Source: Cenococcum geophilum 1.58
Taxonomy: Eukaryota; Ascomycota; Dothideomycetes; Gloniales; Gloniaceae
Direction of reading: 5' to 3'
NCBI GenBank assembly: GCA_001692895.1
Contig: KV748180.1
Span: 5,160,412-5,224,411 of the forward strand
DNA: 64,000 nt
The translations under genes were made by a program, and so were the position numbers. How positions within the stretch are numbered: the first letter of the stretch is position 1; each line of letters opens with the position of its first letter. Below, piece after piece: positions 11,901 through 24,740 of this stretch. The notes beneath the pieces are model-generated. The model made no database searches, was not told the DNA's origin, and saw nothing but the letters and a program-made list of their open reading frames with translations.

Positions 11901-11999
11901 TCCTATAGAGGAGAGGAGGGCAGAAAAACTAGAAATAATGGTATAGTATTCGGCCTACCTGTACTATAAGGGTAAAGCATAGTTTCGGCGGAGTGTAGG

Positions 12000-13180
12000 T
12001 ATAGCTTAATAAAATCCTCTTCCTCCTCTTCCTTTTCCTTATTAACACTTTCCTTTAGTAATTACTACTTGCAATTTCTTATAGCATATAGGCCACCGCA
12101 CTTACTGCAGATATATAGGAACTTGCAATCCTTACCCAGGTCATACTTCCCTCTATTAAAGCTGTAATAGGTCCTTAAGATATTAGTGCTTACTTGCGCG
12201 CATTTTAAGATAGATACGGATTTATAAGTACTAGGATTACAATAGATATCCAGGAAGTTACTAGAGATCTTCCAGTTAGCTAGCTTTAACTAGTTCTTTT
12301 AAATAACTATAGAGTGGTGCTCTAAGGCCATAGTCATCAAGGGAGCAATTTAGTAGGTAGTAGATAGCTAGATAACTTAATTATAGAAGGCAAGTATTTA
12401 GGGAATAAGATCTACCAAAAGATTCTTATATATAATAATTAAAATTATTATATAGTTAAGGAAGCCCTTTACCCACACTTTGACAAATAGGTAGTCCTTT
12501 ATTGTCCCTTCTTTTGGTCTTATAAAAAGGACGCTGTTAATAATAAGGATATTATTCTAAGGCTTAGACTAGAGCTAGTGTATTTAGAGGCGAGAGAGGT
12601 TATTAGGCAAGAAAGTACCCCAAAATACTTTAAGTATCTCTTTATTCAGGACGCTAGGGAGAAAGGTATTTAGGATATTGGCTATAAATAGGAGCAACTT
12701 ACCTGGTTTATTAATTGGGGTTAAGGATAATATTGCCGTAGCTAATCTTACTATTACTATAGCAAGGCTTAATATATGGAGTTCAGTCGCCTAATTTTTC
12801 TGTTCTTTTTAAACGCGTAGCATTTTAGTACGGTCCTCCTATTCCTAAAGGAGTTTTATTTTCCGGTCGGTTGCCTAGTCCTTAACCTCCTTTACCTAAG
12901 CTCTTCTAATTCTTAGGTCCTCCTCGTGTAGTTACTAGAGCCGTTCTTTAGCTTTTTTAGCGGCTAAAGTCTCGCGTTAAGCTGTGGAGAAAGGCGCCAT
13001 TATAGAGGATAGAGACTATAACGCCGGCGTATCGCCTAAAGGTGTAGGGGAAGGTAAGGGAGACTGGTAGGTAACCTCTAAGGAGTTTAGCTCGTTAAGT
13101 GTGTTATCGTTGGTTAAGTTTTCGAGGTTTTTACGGATAATTCGCGAAGGTTTAGACGAGCGTATAGGTCGTTAAGTCAT
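12000..13180 (-). pseudogene. gag-like ORF with zinc knuckle of the DIRS-like element
   Basis: An ATG at 13180-13178 opens a frame (M-T-stop-RPIRSSKPSRIIRKNLENL) that remains aligned for several hundred codons with TAA/TAG interruptions. It has a low-complexity Ser/Pro part, a charged coiled-coil segment (AAKKAKERL, RIRRA, VKEVKD, RTKMLRVQ-like) and, near 12070-12130, a Cys/His cluster KDCKFLYICSKCGG followed by RNCK, resembling the zinc-finger end of gag proteins in this order. It would coat the RNA genome. The start choice follows the first ATG after the A1 repeat. Confidence 0.75.
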
Positions 13181-13247
13181 TAACAGCAACAATTAATTAT
13201 TATAAATTAAGTAAATAAGGCATTGGCTCTTAAATGAGACTAATATA

Positions 13248-13350
13248 GAAAGCAAGCAAGCAAGGCTCAATTTTGTGAATGTTGATAATGTTGGTTGCTG
13301 AGATGCAGGGGTGCTGCTACAGTGCTCGCTTAGCCACATAGACATGTCCA
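13248..13350 (-). repeat. A1 terminal repeat of the DIRS-like element
   Basis: Matches A2 (8835-8939) from GAAAGCAAG through GCCACATAGACATGTCCA. It forms the 5' end of the element on the minus strand. The next base, 13351, is already Gypsy A'. Confidence 0.92.
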
Positions 13351-13399
13351 TTTATTTAAAGTGCATTAAAGCGAATATTTGTTCGTCCTATAACGTTTA

Positions 13400-13790
13400 C
13401 TCTACCTCTAATACTAAATATACGCGTTTTATTATTCTTAATAGCCGTTTAGTTCCCTAGTTAATTTATCTTAGGGTCTTATATTTAATCTACTACTGCT
13501 TATCTTAATAGCGAGTTATCTTAAGCTCTTACTAAGTTAGAACGTTTTTATAATACGGAGTAAAAGGCTCTAAATACTTATATTATAGCGTCTACTTAAT
13601 TACTCCGTCTTATAAAAAGGTTCATTTTAAAGAGTAGAAACTTATAGAATAAGGTTTATAGGAACTTGGCAATAAAAGAATAGATTTTCTTCTATCTAAG
13701 AAGAAAATAGATCTAAGTAGTTTAGCAACTGCTCTTCTTAGGTCCCCCTTAGGTGACTTGTTTTTTAGCGATTTTTTTTATTAATACTGC
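13400..13790 (+). pseudogene. Antisense ORF of Gypsy A'
   Basis: Plus-strand frame containing KKVHFKE, GL-ELGNKRIDF and KKIDLSSLATALLRSPLGDL. It is the A' copy of the antisense protein seen in A1 and A3. The upstream half is more degraded than in A3. No start codon is recognisable, and the DIRS-like element sits just upstream. Confidence 0.5.
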
Positions 13791-16700
13791 CTGACCTAAT
13801 TTCTTTTAATATTTCTATACCTTTCTTATAGCGTTTTTTAGATTCTCTAGTAATTTCTAGATAGTCTTATTATAGCCTATCTACTTAACCTTATATTATA
13901 TTTTATTGTTAATATCCTTATAACTTATAATTTTTAAAACTTACTATTTATCTTCTTCTTATCCTCTATATGTGTCTGCTTTATAAACTAGTAGTTTAAT
14001 ATTTCTATATACTGGTTCTAATATTGCGATATACTATATAAGGTAAATCTTTATCTTAGCTAGTAGGTTTAACTTAAATATAACTAGTAAAATCCTTTAT
14101 ATAATTTTAAAAGGTCCTAGTCTAATATAGTCTAACTTCTTACTTAGTTATTAACTCTTAAAAATTTTGTATAGTAGCTATACTTTATCCCCCTCCTTAA
14201 AATCTGGTCCCTTAGATCTCTTAGTATTATAGTACCTTTTTATTCTTTTTTATATCTTTTTTTATTAATTCTATAAGGTCTATATAAAGATTTATTAATA
14301 TCTTTATCCTTTCTTTAGCTATGCTACTTATTTTCTTTACTTATTATGGTAATAGTAATATACCTATTCCTTCTTATAGTGTTATATTATATATAAACTA
14401 TATAACTAGTAATAATAATACCTAATTATTCTGTGCATAATTAATATAATATCTTAGATACTATTCTAGCGTCTAATTTAATCTTTTTATTTATCTGTCC
14501 GTCTACGGATAATATACGGTAAAAGTTACTACTCTAACTCCTTATTCTGCTAAGAACACTTTCTAAAATACTACTATAAATTTTAGATCTCTATCTAATA
14601 TAATTTTATTTAGTACTCTATGCCTTATAAATACTTCTTTAATATAGATTCTAGCGATATCTTTTACTAAGATTTCTTCTGTGCATACTATAAAGTAGCC
14701 CTATTTAGTTAACTTATCTACTATTACTAAGATCCCGTTATACTTTTATTTAGTAATAGGTTCTTTTAACTTTAGTAACTTAATAATAAAGTCCTATAAT
14801 ATAACCTCCTATAGTCTCTCTAGTATTTTAATAGGTTGTAGCCCTCTATATAGCTTATACCTTATTAGTTTATTTCTTTAGCAATCTAGATACTCTTTTA
14901 TTACCTTTTTAGCTATACTTTAAATTCCGTTAATAATGTATTCTTCTTATAGTCTTAACACTAAGCCTATTGCTCTATTATGTCCTTAAGTTATTCCCTT
15001 ATAGAAATCTTTTATAAAATACTTTGCTATACTCTTTAGGATATACTTTACTTTTTAGTTTTTGTATATATCTATCTATAAATCTTTTAGCTATACCTTT
15101 AGAATTCTTTATACCTAAAAGCTCTCTAGTGTCTTATAGACTCTTTTTAGTTTATTTTCCTCTTAAGTTACTACTAGCTTAGGGTAATTATATCTAATAT
15201 ATCCGTCCTTATCTTTACGTAGTATTACTCCTAATAGCTTCTTGTCGTTCTATAGTTTAGCTTTCCTACTAAGTATATCTACCCTTGCATTTTTAATGCC
15301 TTTAGTATACTAAATTTTAAAATAGTATTCTATAAGTATCTCTGCCTATCTAACCTATCTTTAATTAAGTTCTTTTATTATTAAGAACCCTATTAGGTTT
15401 TTATAATCCATTTTAACTATAAATAGTTTTTCTACGCTTTATAAGAATACTTTCTATTCCTTAAGTACTATAACTATACCTAATAACTCCTTATTATAAA
15501 CGTTATAGTTTAACTTTAGTAGTATTATCTTCCTACTATAATATAATACTAAATGCTATACGTCCTTATACTTCTATAGTAAGCATACTCCTAGTATATA
15601 GTCTAATATATCTATTTCTATAACTATATCTAGCCCTAGTTAATAGATTTTAAGAATTGGCTCCTAGGTAAATAGCTCTTTAAGTTCCTTAAATAACTTC
15701 TTTTATTTGTCTCCCTATACCTATAGTTCCTCTTTCTTTATAAGCCTAGTAAACAGTTTAATATTCTTTAACTATTATATTATAAACCTCCTATAGTAGT
15801 TATAGAATCCTAAAAATAACCTTAACTGCGTTATATTCTCTAGTTTTTGCCAACTTACTATAGCTTTAATCTTCTTTAGGTCTATACTAATATAACTTAG
15901 TTTAATAATAAATTTAACGAAATTGGTCTTCCTTATAAAGAACTCGTATTTCTTAATTACTACTAGCATCTATTCTTCTTATAGTCTCTTTAAAACCCAT
16001 TTAACGTATTCTTCGTGCTCTTCCTTAGTTATTAAGTAGATAATACTATTATTAAGGTATACTATAATAAACTTATTAAGGTATTCTCCTAATATATTAT
16101 TAATTTGTTTCTAAAATATTGCTAGTGTATTTATTAACCCAAATTATATAACTAATAGTTTATATAGTCCTTCTCTTAACCTAAAGGCTGCCTTTTATTT
16201 ATTACCTTCCTTAATTTTAATTTAATAGTATGCCCATCTTAGATTTATTTTTATAAAGATTTATACATTACCTATCTAATCCTAAATTTCGCTAATTAAG
16301 GGTAAAAAATACCTATCCTTTTAAGTAATGCTATTTAACTATTTATAGTTAATATATAGCCTAAGTTTTCCGTTTTTCTTTAGTACGAATAATACTAGAT
16401 AACCTGCTAATAACTATAATAGTCTAATATATCCCTTTTATAAGTTCTTCTAGATAAACTCTTTAAGTGCTCTTAACTCCTCTTAAATAAGCTTATAGGT
16501 TAGAAAGAACCTTAGACTTATTCCTAGTTTTAACTCTATTTTATAGTTCTATACTATATAATCTGCTAGCTTTTTACTTTCTAAGCTCTATAGTTTCTTA
16601 CTATATTTATAGTATCTCTTTAGTATATAACTTAAGCCTTACTTAGTCTCTTTATATATTACTTTAACTTAGTGCTATACTAACTTAGTTTGCTGTCGCA

Positions 16701-18230
16701 TTTTATATTATTAAGTATCTCTAATATTAACCTAACCTATAATCTAATTAATCTTTAAATTATATTCTTATAACTAAGGCATTTTTAATACTGCCTTATC
16801 CCGTCCTAATAGTAGGATATTAAAAGATATCTTAATTTATCTCCCTTTAATAGTTATTTAAATAGGTCCTATTTTAAGGTTAATAATACCTCCTCTATAG
16901 GCTATTAGATCTCCTAAAATTATAACTAATAAGTAAGGTTATTTCTTCTATCTATAAGGTAATCCTATTTTTTTTAACTACTATTAGTAAGATATAGTTC
17001 CGTATTACTCTACTATTTATTAATACTTTAAATTACTAATCTTACTAATTAACTTATAAATTTAGGTGTTGTTTTTAAATTCCTTTAAGGGTCTAAGGCT
17101 CTACTACTAGCTCCCTCTAGCTCTATAGGCCTCTACTTTTCCTAACTATTAGCTACTTAATCCTATCGTATTTAGCTTACTCTTTAGCCAATACCTAGTT
17201 TGCTTTTTATCCTTAATATACTATAGATATATATTCTTTAGGTATTCCTACCACTATTATCTATCTAAGTATTCTTCTATAAGGAATCTTTTTAGTTAAA
17301 ATATTAAGTCTCCTAACTCTTAAACTTTTATTAGATGCCATTTATATATATATTTAGCATTCCTATATTATTACTTATCTAGCGCCTAATATATCCTTAT
17401 AGGGTATTTCTAATTTTTTTTTTTTAAGATTCTTATATATTTTGTATATATTATCCACGCATATAATCTATAATAGCGTATAGTATACTAAGTGCTTTAG
17501 GTTAACTCTTAGCTCGTTTTTATTCTTAAGTTTAAACCTTTACTATGTTAATCTAAACGTTATAACTTTATTTATAGGTATTAAAATATATCTCTTACTT
17601 CTCTAGTCCTCTAATTACTCCTTTAGATCCTTTAACGTTATAATTAAGGCTCCCTTAATATAAGTTATAGCCTTTTCTATAATTAGGTGGTCCTAAATAA
17701 CTTATTTATCTAACTATATATAGAAATCTTCCTATTTATCATTATATCGTTATCTATACTACTTTTAGTACAGCTGCTAGAGTATATATAGTTTGTCCAT
17801 AAGGAAGTATCTTCTTATTACTACGTTATAATAGCCTTTTATGTGCCGTTTTTTAAACCTAGTAGGGATTCTTAAATTATCTTCATCTTCTAGTTTAGTA
17901 AGCTACTTAGCTCTTAGCATACCTACTCTAGGCCTATTAGTAAATCTTTATATAGGTGCTCTATTCCTTATATAACCTAGTATACTAGTTCTTTAATCTA
18001 GTTTCTATTCTTACTATACGAGGATTCTCTATCTAAATTCCTTTATATTTTCTTTTAGTTTTCGCCTTATAAGTAGATCTTTAAAGTCTTCTTACTTTTT
18101 AATCTTAGTTTGTTTAATAGTCCTTATTTATATTTAAAAATCTTAGTCCTATAGGATTCTTAATCCTAAGCTTGCTTCTATCTTAAGCTTCGCTCTAGCC
18201 TTAGTTTAACTAGGCTTCTTTAGTGTTCTT

Positions 18231-18310
18231 ATCTTATCTTAAGAGTCTTAAATCTTACTTATTATATCTTAAGAGTCTTAAATCTTACTTATCTTATCTT
18301 AAGAGTCTTA
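18231..18310. repeat. 30-bp tandem repeat, about 2.7 copies
   Basis: Unit ATCTTATCTT AAGAGTCTTA followed by AATCTTACTT, repeated with few changes. It lies in the gag/protease linker of Gypsy A'; A3 has one similar unit near 60148. The length is a multiple of three, so it would encode a 10-residue repeat if translated. Confidence 0.85.
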
Positions 18311-18384
18311 TACCTTTAGGAAACTTCGTCCTAAGCTTATTTGTATATCGCTAAACTAAGCCGTTACTCTACCCTATCAGTTAT

Positions 18385-18571
18385 TGTCACGGCACTGACC
18401 TAACGCATACTATTTCATACTGTCTCGTACTGTTTCCTACTGTTAGCTAGCCTACCACTAGCGACTTGGCGGCCGGCCCTACTATTTATATACAATACCC
18501 CCTTTCTACCTTCTTCCCCTCTTTATACTATAACGTAGTTATTTAGTCTACTTTATTGCAGCACTGTAACA
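18385..18571 (+). repeat. 5' LTR of Gypsy C (187 bp)
   Basis: TGTCACGGCACTGACC to GCAGCACTGTAACA. It differs from the 3' LTR mainly by C/T and G/A changes in CpA/TpG contexts, for example CATACT versus TATACT, consistent with RIP after insertion. It is followed by GTTTATGGTATC; a primer binding site may begin at TGG (18576), but I could not assign the tRNA. Confidence 0.95.
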
Positions 18572-18719
18572 GTTTATGGTATCTTCAATTTGCGCCCCAT
18601 TACGATCACTAATTCCTTATACCCTAGCCAATTAACCTCCGCCCTAGAGCAATCGCGACCTATACGCGCCTTTGCTAAAACTAATACGTCCCTAGCACAG
18701 TCCTAGAACGACCCTTAGT

Positions 18720-21300
18720 TTTTACTTAACGCCTAAATAGGCGACACTAATAACGCCGAAATGGCCAAAACCTAGAACCCCCGCGATGCTTTTATAGACC
18801 TCTTTATAGAGATATACCCTAATATCGCGTGGACAATCCGCCGCTCCCTACTATACCCTAAAACCTTTAAGCCTAGCAAAGCTTACCTTACCCTTATTAA
18901 CTATACTAATGAGTTCCTTAATAATATTAAAGTAGGACTATAGTGTATATATAACATAAACACCACTAATAAAAAAGCTAACGAAAACCTTAGTACCCTT
19001 ATTACTTCCTAGATAGGAACTATTAACTCCTAGGTAGAGACTATTACCGTTCTAAAATAATTAACCCCTATAATAATAGTAGTAACCTAGTAGAAAAAAT
19101 GGAGATCTAAAAACCCGCTAATATTTAGCGGAAAAGGCACCCTACTAGAATAATAAGCTAATTTTAAGACCTAGCACATTAAGATTAAGGGAGTCTTTAC
19201 TAGAACTAGGACTACTTTAATATAGTTTAGTCCTAGATCCTTTATATCTTAGATATACTAAAGGACAAGGCCTATAAGTTTATTAAGTAGGGCTTAGAGC
19301 TTATATATAAGAACCCAAACAATATATCTACGTAGAAATGGCCTACTAAGGAAGATATGCTTAAAGACCTTACTGCCTACTATAAGGTCCTTAATATAAC
19401 CTAGGTCGCAAAGAATAAGCTTAACTATTTCCTCTAGGGCGAGCGTAATTACTAGTCCTAAAAGGGAGAGCTTAATAAGCTAATAGTTCGCGCTAAGAAG
19501 ACAAATAAATAGAAGGTGGACCTACTCCGAAAGTTTATCTCTCCAAAGATGGAAGAGCTGGCACTTAAACTTGCCTATAAAATTAATAATAGCGACTATA
19601 CAGGTTAAAGTAAGTAGATAGATATATTCGCTAAAAACCTTACAAATTATATACACCAAGCTAACCTTAAAAAGAACGCTAACTACTACCTACCTGCCTA
19701 AGCCCCAGTGTGTCCAAGAGTTAGCGTCGCTGGCAGCGTCGCTGCCAAGAGGCTGATAACGTAAGCAGTCAGCGAGCTTATAGAGTTGTGACAGTCAGTT
19801 AGCTATAAAACTGCAGCTAGCTAACAGCTCGCTGCCTTAGTAGTAAGATTTGGTGGTAAGTTAAAGCTTTTAGTAGAAGTTAAGGATATTTAAATCTTCG
19901 ACTGAGATTATACGCCAAGCAATGAGAAACCCATAGGAATCTGTCGCTTAGCCATAGTAAATAAAGCATTTTCCCCGATATCTCCATTACGCGCCGTACA
20001 CCCGTTCTCCTATACCACCTATGCAAAATGCAACGTATATTACATTTCACGCGTTAGCCAGGCAGTAGAGCTTCTTCCTATGCTTCTTCCTCCGCTTCTT
20101 CCTCTACTTCTTCATTAAATCCACAATCTATGCGTCACTTAACTCCTTAAGCACCGCGTAGGGTTCGTGGATCAACTGCTTCCTCCCTTCTTCCAATTAA
20201 CGACGATACCGAATCGGGCGATTAAGATAATTCTGTATCGCGAGAGCCTCCTCTAACTAATTAGAACTACGGCTGTATCTTTTCTATTAATTAAGATAAT
20301 CTCTACCCAATAACATACAGCAAGCTTACTGGCAAATACGGATACTAACTGTATTAACTTAAATGGAGCTTTAACCACACCCTAGTTAACGAGCTTGAAT
20401 GGTAATCTTACTAGCTATAAGCTAACAACAGAGGCAGAAAAGCTAGCTTGGTAAGGTAGACTTAATAGAGCTTTATATTTAATCAAATCTGACACAGAAA
20501 TAGAGCCTCTGGAGTCCTTACCACCGACCATTCTACCTACCTTTCAAGCCTCTGCGGATGCGGGACGAATTTGGCTATATTTGGATACTGCATTGGGTAA
20601 ATTAGGGGTGAATTTTAATCGGGCAATATTAATATTTGTACATAGAGAGGTGCTGCCAAAAATCTGAAATAAAACACCATAGAGTCTACATAAATTTCCT
20701 AATTGGGACAGCTAGCTGACAGCTTGACAGTCAGCGTACGTTATCCAACAGTTAGCGGACAGCGAGCGATCCAATTGACGCAGTCAGTCAGCTATTTTTC
20801 TCAAGCTCGCAGCTAAGCTGACTGTTGGACACACTGCTAAGCCCCTGCCCCTATGTTAACCCTAACCCTAGTAGTAACTAGAGAACCTATAGACCTTAAT
20901 AGAATCTTAGACATAGAGTGTAAGCGCCGCGTTAATAATAGACTGTACCTTGCCTATAGTTTGCCCGGCTACTAGAAGGATACCTATAACCCCGCTAAGA
21001 TAGTAAACCTAGTCCTAATACTACCCTATTAAACGACGCGAACTAATAACTACGGACGCGGCGACCACGAAGCCTATTATAGCTGCGGCGGATAACCCCC
21101 CCCCTTTAACCCTACGGCTTAGTTACTCTAAACTATGCCCTATATAGAAGCCTAACCCGTTAACAACACCTAGTATTAGCAACTTCGCGCTAGCAAATAT
21201 AAACACGGCTATATTATTAGCAAGATATTATCTTCCTATACCCTAACTAAAACTAAAACTAATACCGCTAGCTAGACGGACACTAGACCGCCCCACTAAG
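18720..21300 (+). pseudogene. Gypsy C gag remnant, split by a hAT-like element
   Basis: Plus-strand frame with blocks such as DLFIEIYPNIAWTIRR, WPTKEDMLKDLTAYYKVLN and KLNYFLWGERN (approximate where stops occur), which look like a Gypsy capsid region. It is interrupted at 19706-20836 and resumes with LTLVVTREPIDLNRILDIE. A Cys-rich remnant (YYSCGG, about 21080) may be the zinc knuckle. Family assignment rests mainly on position between the LTR and the protease. Confidence 0.65.
19706..20836. mobile_element. Non-autonomous hAT-like DNA transposon (1131 bp)
   Basis: The ends are CAGTGTGTCCAAGAGTTAGC and the inverted CAGTGTGTCCAACAGTCAGC (18 of 20 match). An 8-bp target duplication CTAAGCCC lies at 19698-19705 and 20837-20844; 8 bp is characteristic of the hAT superfamily, whose ends usually start CAG. 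Short subterminal motifs (CAGTCAGC, AGCGAGC, GCTAGCTAAC) recur near both ends, as expected for hAT transposase binding. No transposase motif is convincing, so I call it non-autonomous. CpA is frequent, so RIP has been weak here compared with the host element. Confidence 0.88.
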
Positions 21301-21499
21301 ACAGCCTTATACCCTAGTCGTTAAAAGGTAAACCCTTAAACTAAGTTATATTTAAGGGTTTAAACTATATAAGGAGGAAGACAAGAAGATTAGGTCCCTG
21401 TTACTAGATTAATTAGTCCTTTCTATTAGTAAACTGCTACTTAATCTTAAATTAGTAAATAGTAATAAGAAATTAATCCTTATTTAAACCTAACTCTCC

Positions 21500-24336
21500 T
21501 TATTATATAACCTATACCCCTAAGTTTATATTAATATAGTAAGCCTAGTAGACTCTAGTAGTACTATAATGGCATTTATTAATATAGAGTCTATTATAAG
21601 AAAGTATAATATTATAACTAAGAAGCTACTAGCACTTAGGCCACTGCGCCTTATAAATAATATTTTAACTTTATTTATTACGGACTACTTTACCGCCTAA
21701 ATATTAATCGGCCTCCATACTAAAGCTATGCTCTTTTTTATTACTAAACTCTTACCTACTACCCTAATTATCTTAGGTATGCCCTAGCTTTAAAAGCATA
21801 AGCCCTATTCTAGCTTTAGGAAACTTAAGATCCGCTTTAACTTAAACTACTACTTTAGGCACTACCTCCTATAGGGGATAACCGACGTTAGTAGGGACGC
21901 CCTATATAGATACTTAGCACTACTAAGCCTAGTACCTAGGACTATATATAAAGCCCTAATAGTAGAAGACGTTCCTAATAAAGGGGAGCCTATATAGCTA
22001 TAAAGAAACGAGATAGTAGAAGACTAAACTACCTTAGTACTTAAGACTAAAATAATGGGCTAGCTAGCCCTACTAAGACTAAGGAAGAAGGTCCGCTTTA
22101 TACCGCTACTACTAAGAATTTAACTCTAACCTAGGCACTATTTAAACCCTAGCCGTTTAGCCTAATACCTAGAACTAAGCTATATACCATATACGTATAC
22201 TATAGCTCGCGTTATAGTAAGGACTGGCTATAAAACTACTAAAACCTAGATAATAAAAACCGCGCCACTGTAACGCCTAACCTTATACCTGTCTCCCGCG
22301 CGTACTATATAGGGCCGCTGCCTTATTTCCGCCCCCCTAGGCCAACTAAGCCGTACTAGCCTAGCTATAGCACTAGAGAATTAAACACGCCCTAACCTAG
22401 ATAATATTAAATACACTTATACTATTAATTTTATCTAGTTCTATAAATAAAAAGATATAAAGGTAATAAGAATCTATATAGCAGAGCTAGTAGAACTAGT
22501 TAAATAAGATAAGTACTAATAGCTGTTTAAAAAGCTGCCTATAGGCCTAATAGAAGTACCAAACCTATTAGAAAGGTCTTTCCGCCGGCTAGTAGAAGGC
22601 GACTATATAATAAAGAAAGCCTATAAAGTGCTCCCCCTTTATTTCTATAACTTCCTTAAAATAAATCTAAAAACTAAACCCGAGCTTTTACGTTGGAAGA
22701 TAGTTAACACTAATATTAAAAAATTCCTAAAAGGCAAACCAGGATTAACCTATAAAGACATTCTATAACGCCTACTAAAGGAGTTTAGTAAATATATTAA
22801 GCACTTTCTCCCTAAAAATATAGATAAGCTGCCCCCTTACCAACTATGGGACTATAAAATTAAGATTACCCCTAGAAACTAGGCCCCGTACTATAAAAAT
22901 AGACCACTCTTATCTGCTAAACTTAGGTATATAAAGAAGTAGATTAATAAGATACTAGATAAGGGTTTTATCTGTAAATTAACCTTACTAGCTACTGTAC
23001 TACTCCTTCTCGCTACTAAGCCTAGCGGCGGTATATAAATCTACTATAACTACTAAGGCCTAAATACAGTTACTATTAAGAATTAATACCTACTACTACT
23101 AATCTATAAGATACTTAACGCACTTTATAGTGCTAAATACTTTACTAAACTTAATATAATTGCTGCGTTTAACCGGATCCGAATTATAGAGGGCTATAAG
23201 TAGCTTATAGTATTTATTACCCGGTTCGGACTCTATAAGATACTAGTTATACTATTTAGCCTCTATAACGCACCCGCTATATTCTAAAACTATATTAACT
23301 ATATTCTATATAACGCCCTTAATAACTACTANACTNCCTACCTTAATNACNTCCTTATCTTTTNTAAAACANGCGCTNAGTATACTAAGTATATAAATAA
23401 AGTTATCCAAAGACTTGGTAATGCTGGACTTTAGATTAATATTAATAGGTTTAAGTTCTACTCTACTAAAACAAAATGCCTTGGCTTAATTATTTTAACT
23501 AATAGCATAACTATGGACCCTAAAAAGGTACAGACCCTATAGGAATAGAAGGACCCAATATTAATTAAAGAACTATAATAATTTCTTAGCTTCGCGAACT
23601 TCTACTAACAATTTATCTAAGGCTACTCTACTATTGCTATACCAACAAAACTCCTAAAAAAGGATATTAGATGGCTATAGGGACTAAAATAAGCTAAATT
23701 ATTTAAGGCCCTTAAGGGAGCCTTTACTTTAGCACTAGTACTAGCATACTATAACTATATAAAGAAAACAGTGGTAAAGATAGATGTATTAAATTAGGCT
23801 TCTGGCAGAATCCTTTCCTAGTATAATAATAACAGAAAATTAAGACTGGTTATATTCTTCTCCGCAAAGCACTTTACGCTAGAGTGTAACTATAAGATCT
23901 ATAATAAAGAACTCTTAGCTATTATTAAGGCTTTAGAGGAATAGCATCCTAAGCTATAAGGGATTAAGAAGCTGTTTAAAATTATTACCGACTATAAGAA
24001 CCTATAGACGTTTATAACTACTAAGCAGCTAAACTAGCGCTAAATCTAGTAGGTAAAGTTCCTTTTATAGTTTAACTTTATAATTATATATAGACCTAGT
24101 AGCAAAGCTACGCTTCCTAACGCCCTAAGCCGGCTACTAGGAATAAGGCCTAAGGACGCTAATAATAAACGCCTCCGCTACTAAGCCTAAGTTATTATAC
24201 CGCCCTAGAAAGTTAACCCTATAATTTTAAAAGAATTACTATACGAGTTCTATAACTCTAATAACGTAGAGTTTATAGCCGCTCCAGACCCTAAAATAGC
24301 TAAAAAGTTACTAGATGAGTTAATTTAGCTAAGATA
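21500..24336 (+). pseudogene. Gypsy C protease, reverse transcriptase and RNase H
   Basis: The aspartic protease active site reads SLVDSSST at about 21541-21566 (family D-S/T-G; Gly changed to Ser, a G to A change). RT follows from about 22780: PRNQAPYYKNRPL, ATKPSGGI, FTKLNI, then YLN with a partly ambiguous second position at 23345-23350 (first catalytic Asp changed to Asn), then KTKCLGLII. The RNase H part shows [20 protein letters not shown] and [10 protein letters not shown] (about 23850-23945). It ends at the TIR insertion at 24337; the integrase resumes at 31879. Confidence 0.87.
23332..23375. other. Ambiguous-base cluster
   Basis: Scattered Ns over the Gypsy C RT catalytic box; the second catalytic residue cannot be read. 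Confidence 0.95.
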
Positions 24337-24338
24337 TA

Positions 24339-24740
24339 TTAGGAAATTTTTTTTAGGGCTCGTTGTTGCGGTTTGCGGCAAATTGCCGTAAACCGTACGG
24401 CTGCGGTAGGTGGATATGGTTGATAGCAATTTACGTAAAACGCACGTTTTATAACAAAATCGCAGCACCTAATAGCAAATTGCGGCAAAATGCTACCCCT
24501 ATAAATAAATTATAGTAAAACGCTACCCTATAAATAAATAGCGCGCAAACTGTATAAATTGTAAAAACTGTATAAATTATAACTATAAATTATAATTATA
24601 TTATATAATAACCAAATTATTATATATTTCCATAAATTTCTATAATATACTTTTAAATATATTTATATTATAACTATATAAAATATAGAGCTATCTACTT
24701 TGGGCGTTAAGGGGGAAGCCTCTCGTAGAGGCTCTAAATT
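24339..24740. other. AT-rich left arm of the TIR insertion
   Basis: Holds the left inverted repeat, a GCGGTTTGCGGCAAATTGCC-type palindromic segment and then about 200 bp of A/T-only-like sequence with TATAAATTATAA motifs. I see no gene in it. Confidence 0.6.

Larger units (their letters stand above)
8611..13350 (-). mobile_element. DIRS-order tyrosine-recombinase retrotransposon (Ngaro/PAT type)
   Basis: A 4740-bp element on the minus strand with gag-like, RT/RNase H and tyrosine recombinase remnants and split direct repeats. Reading the minus strand, the order is A1 repeat (13350-13248), ORFs, B1 (9085-8940), A2 (8939-8835), B2 (8755-8611). B1 and A2 abut, and their junction (TCCA then TCTATTATT) equals the element's two ends joined, as expected for a circular intermediate. 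The flanks join to the undisturbed A3 sequence without any duplicated or lost base, which fits integration by a tyrosine recombinase rather than a DDE integrase. DIRS-order elements are less common in ascomycetes than LTR elements. Confidence 0.9.
13351..18384 (-). pseudogene. Gypsy A' pol (chromodomain, integrase, RNase H, RT, protease)
   Basis: Colinear with A3 55080-60285. On the minus strand: protease and gag end (about 16700-18384), RT (about 15400-16700) with the box YLNNSIIYLI at 16048-16059, where both catalytic Asp codons became Asn, and a well-preserved stretch KKYEFFIRKTNFVKFI and LRLFLGFYNYYRRFI (15775-15969). RNase H and integrase follow (about 14000-15400), then the chromodomain (about 13830-13960). 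It is interrupted by Gypsy C at 18384. Confidence 0.88.

Noticed and set aside
20855..20872. Telomere-like AACCCTAACCCTAG
   Set aside because: Only two units, inside the gag region of Gypsy C; no array and no chromosome-end context.
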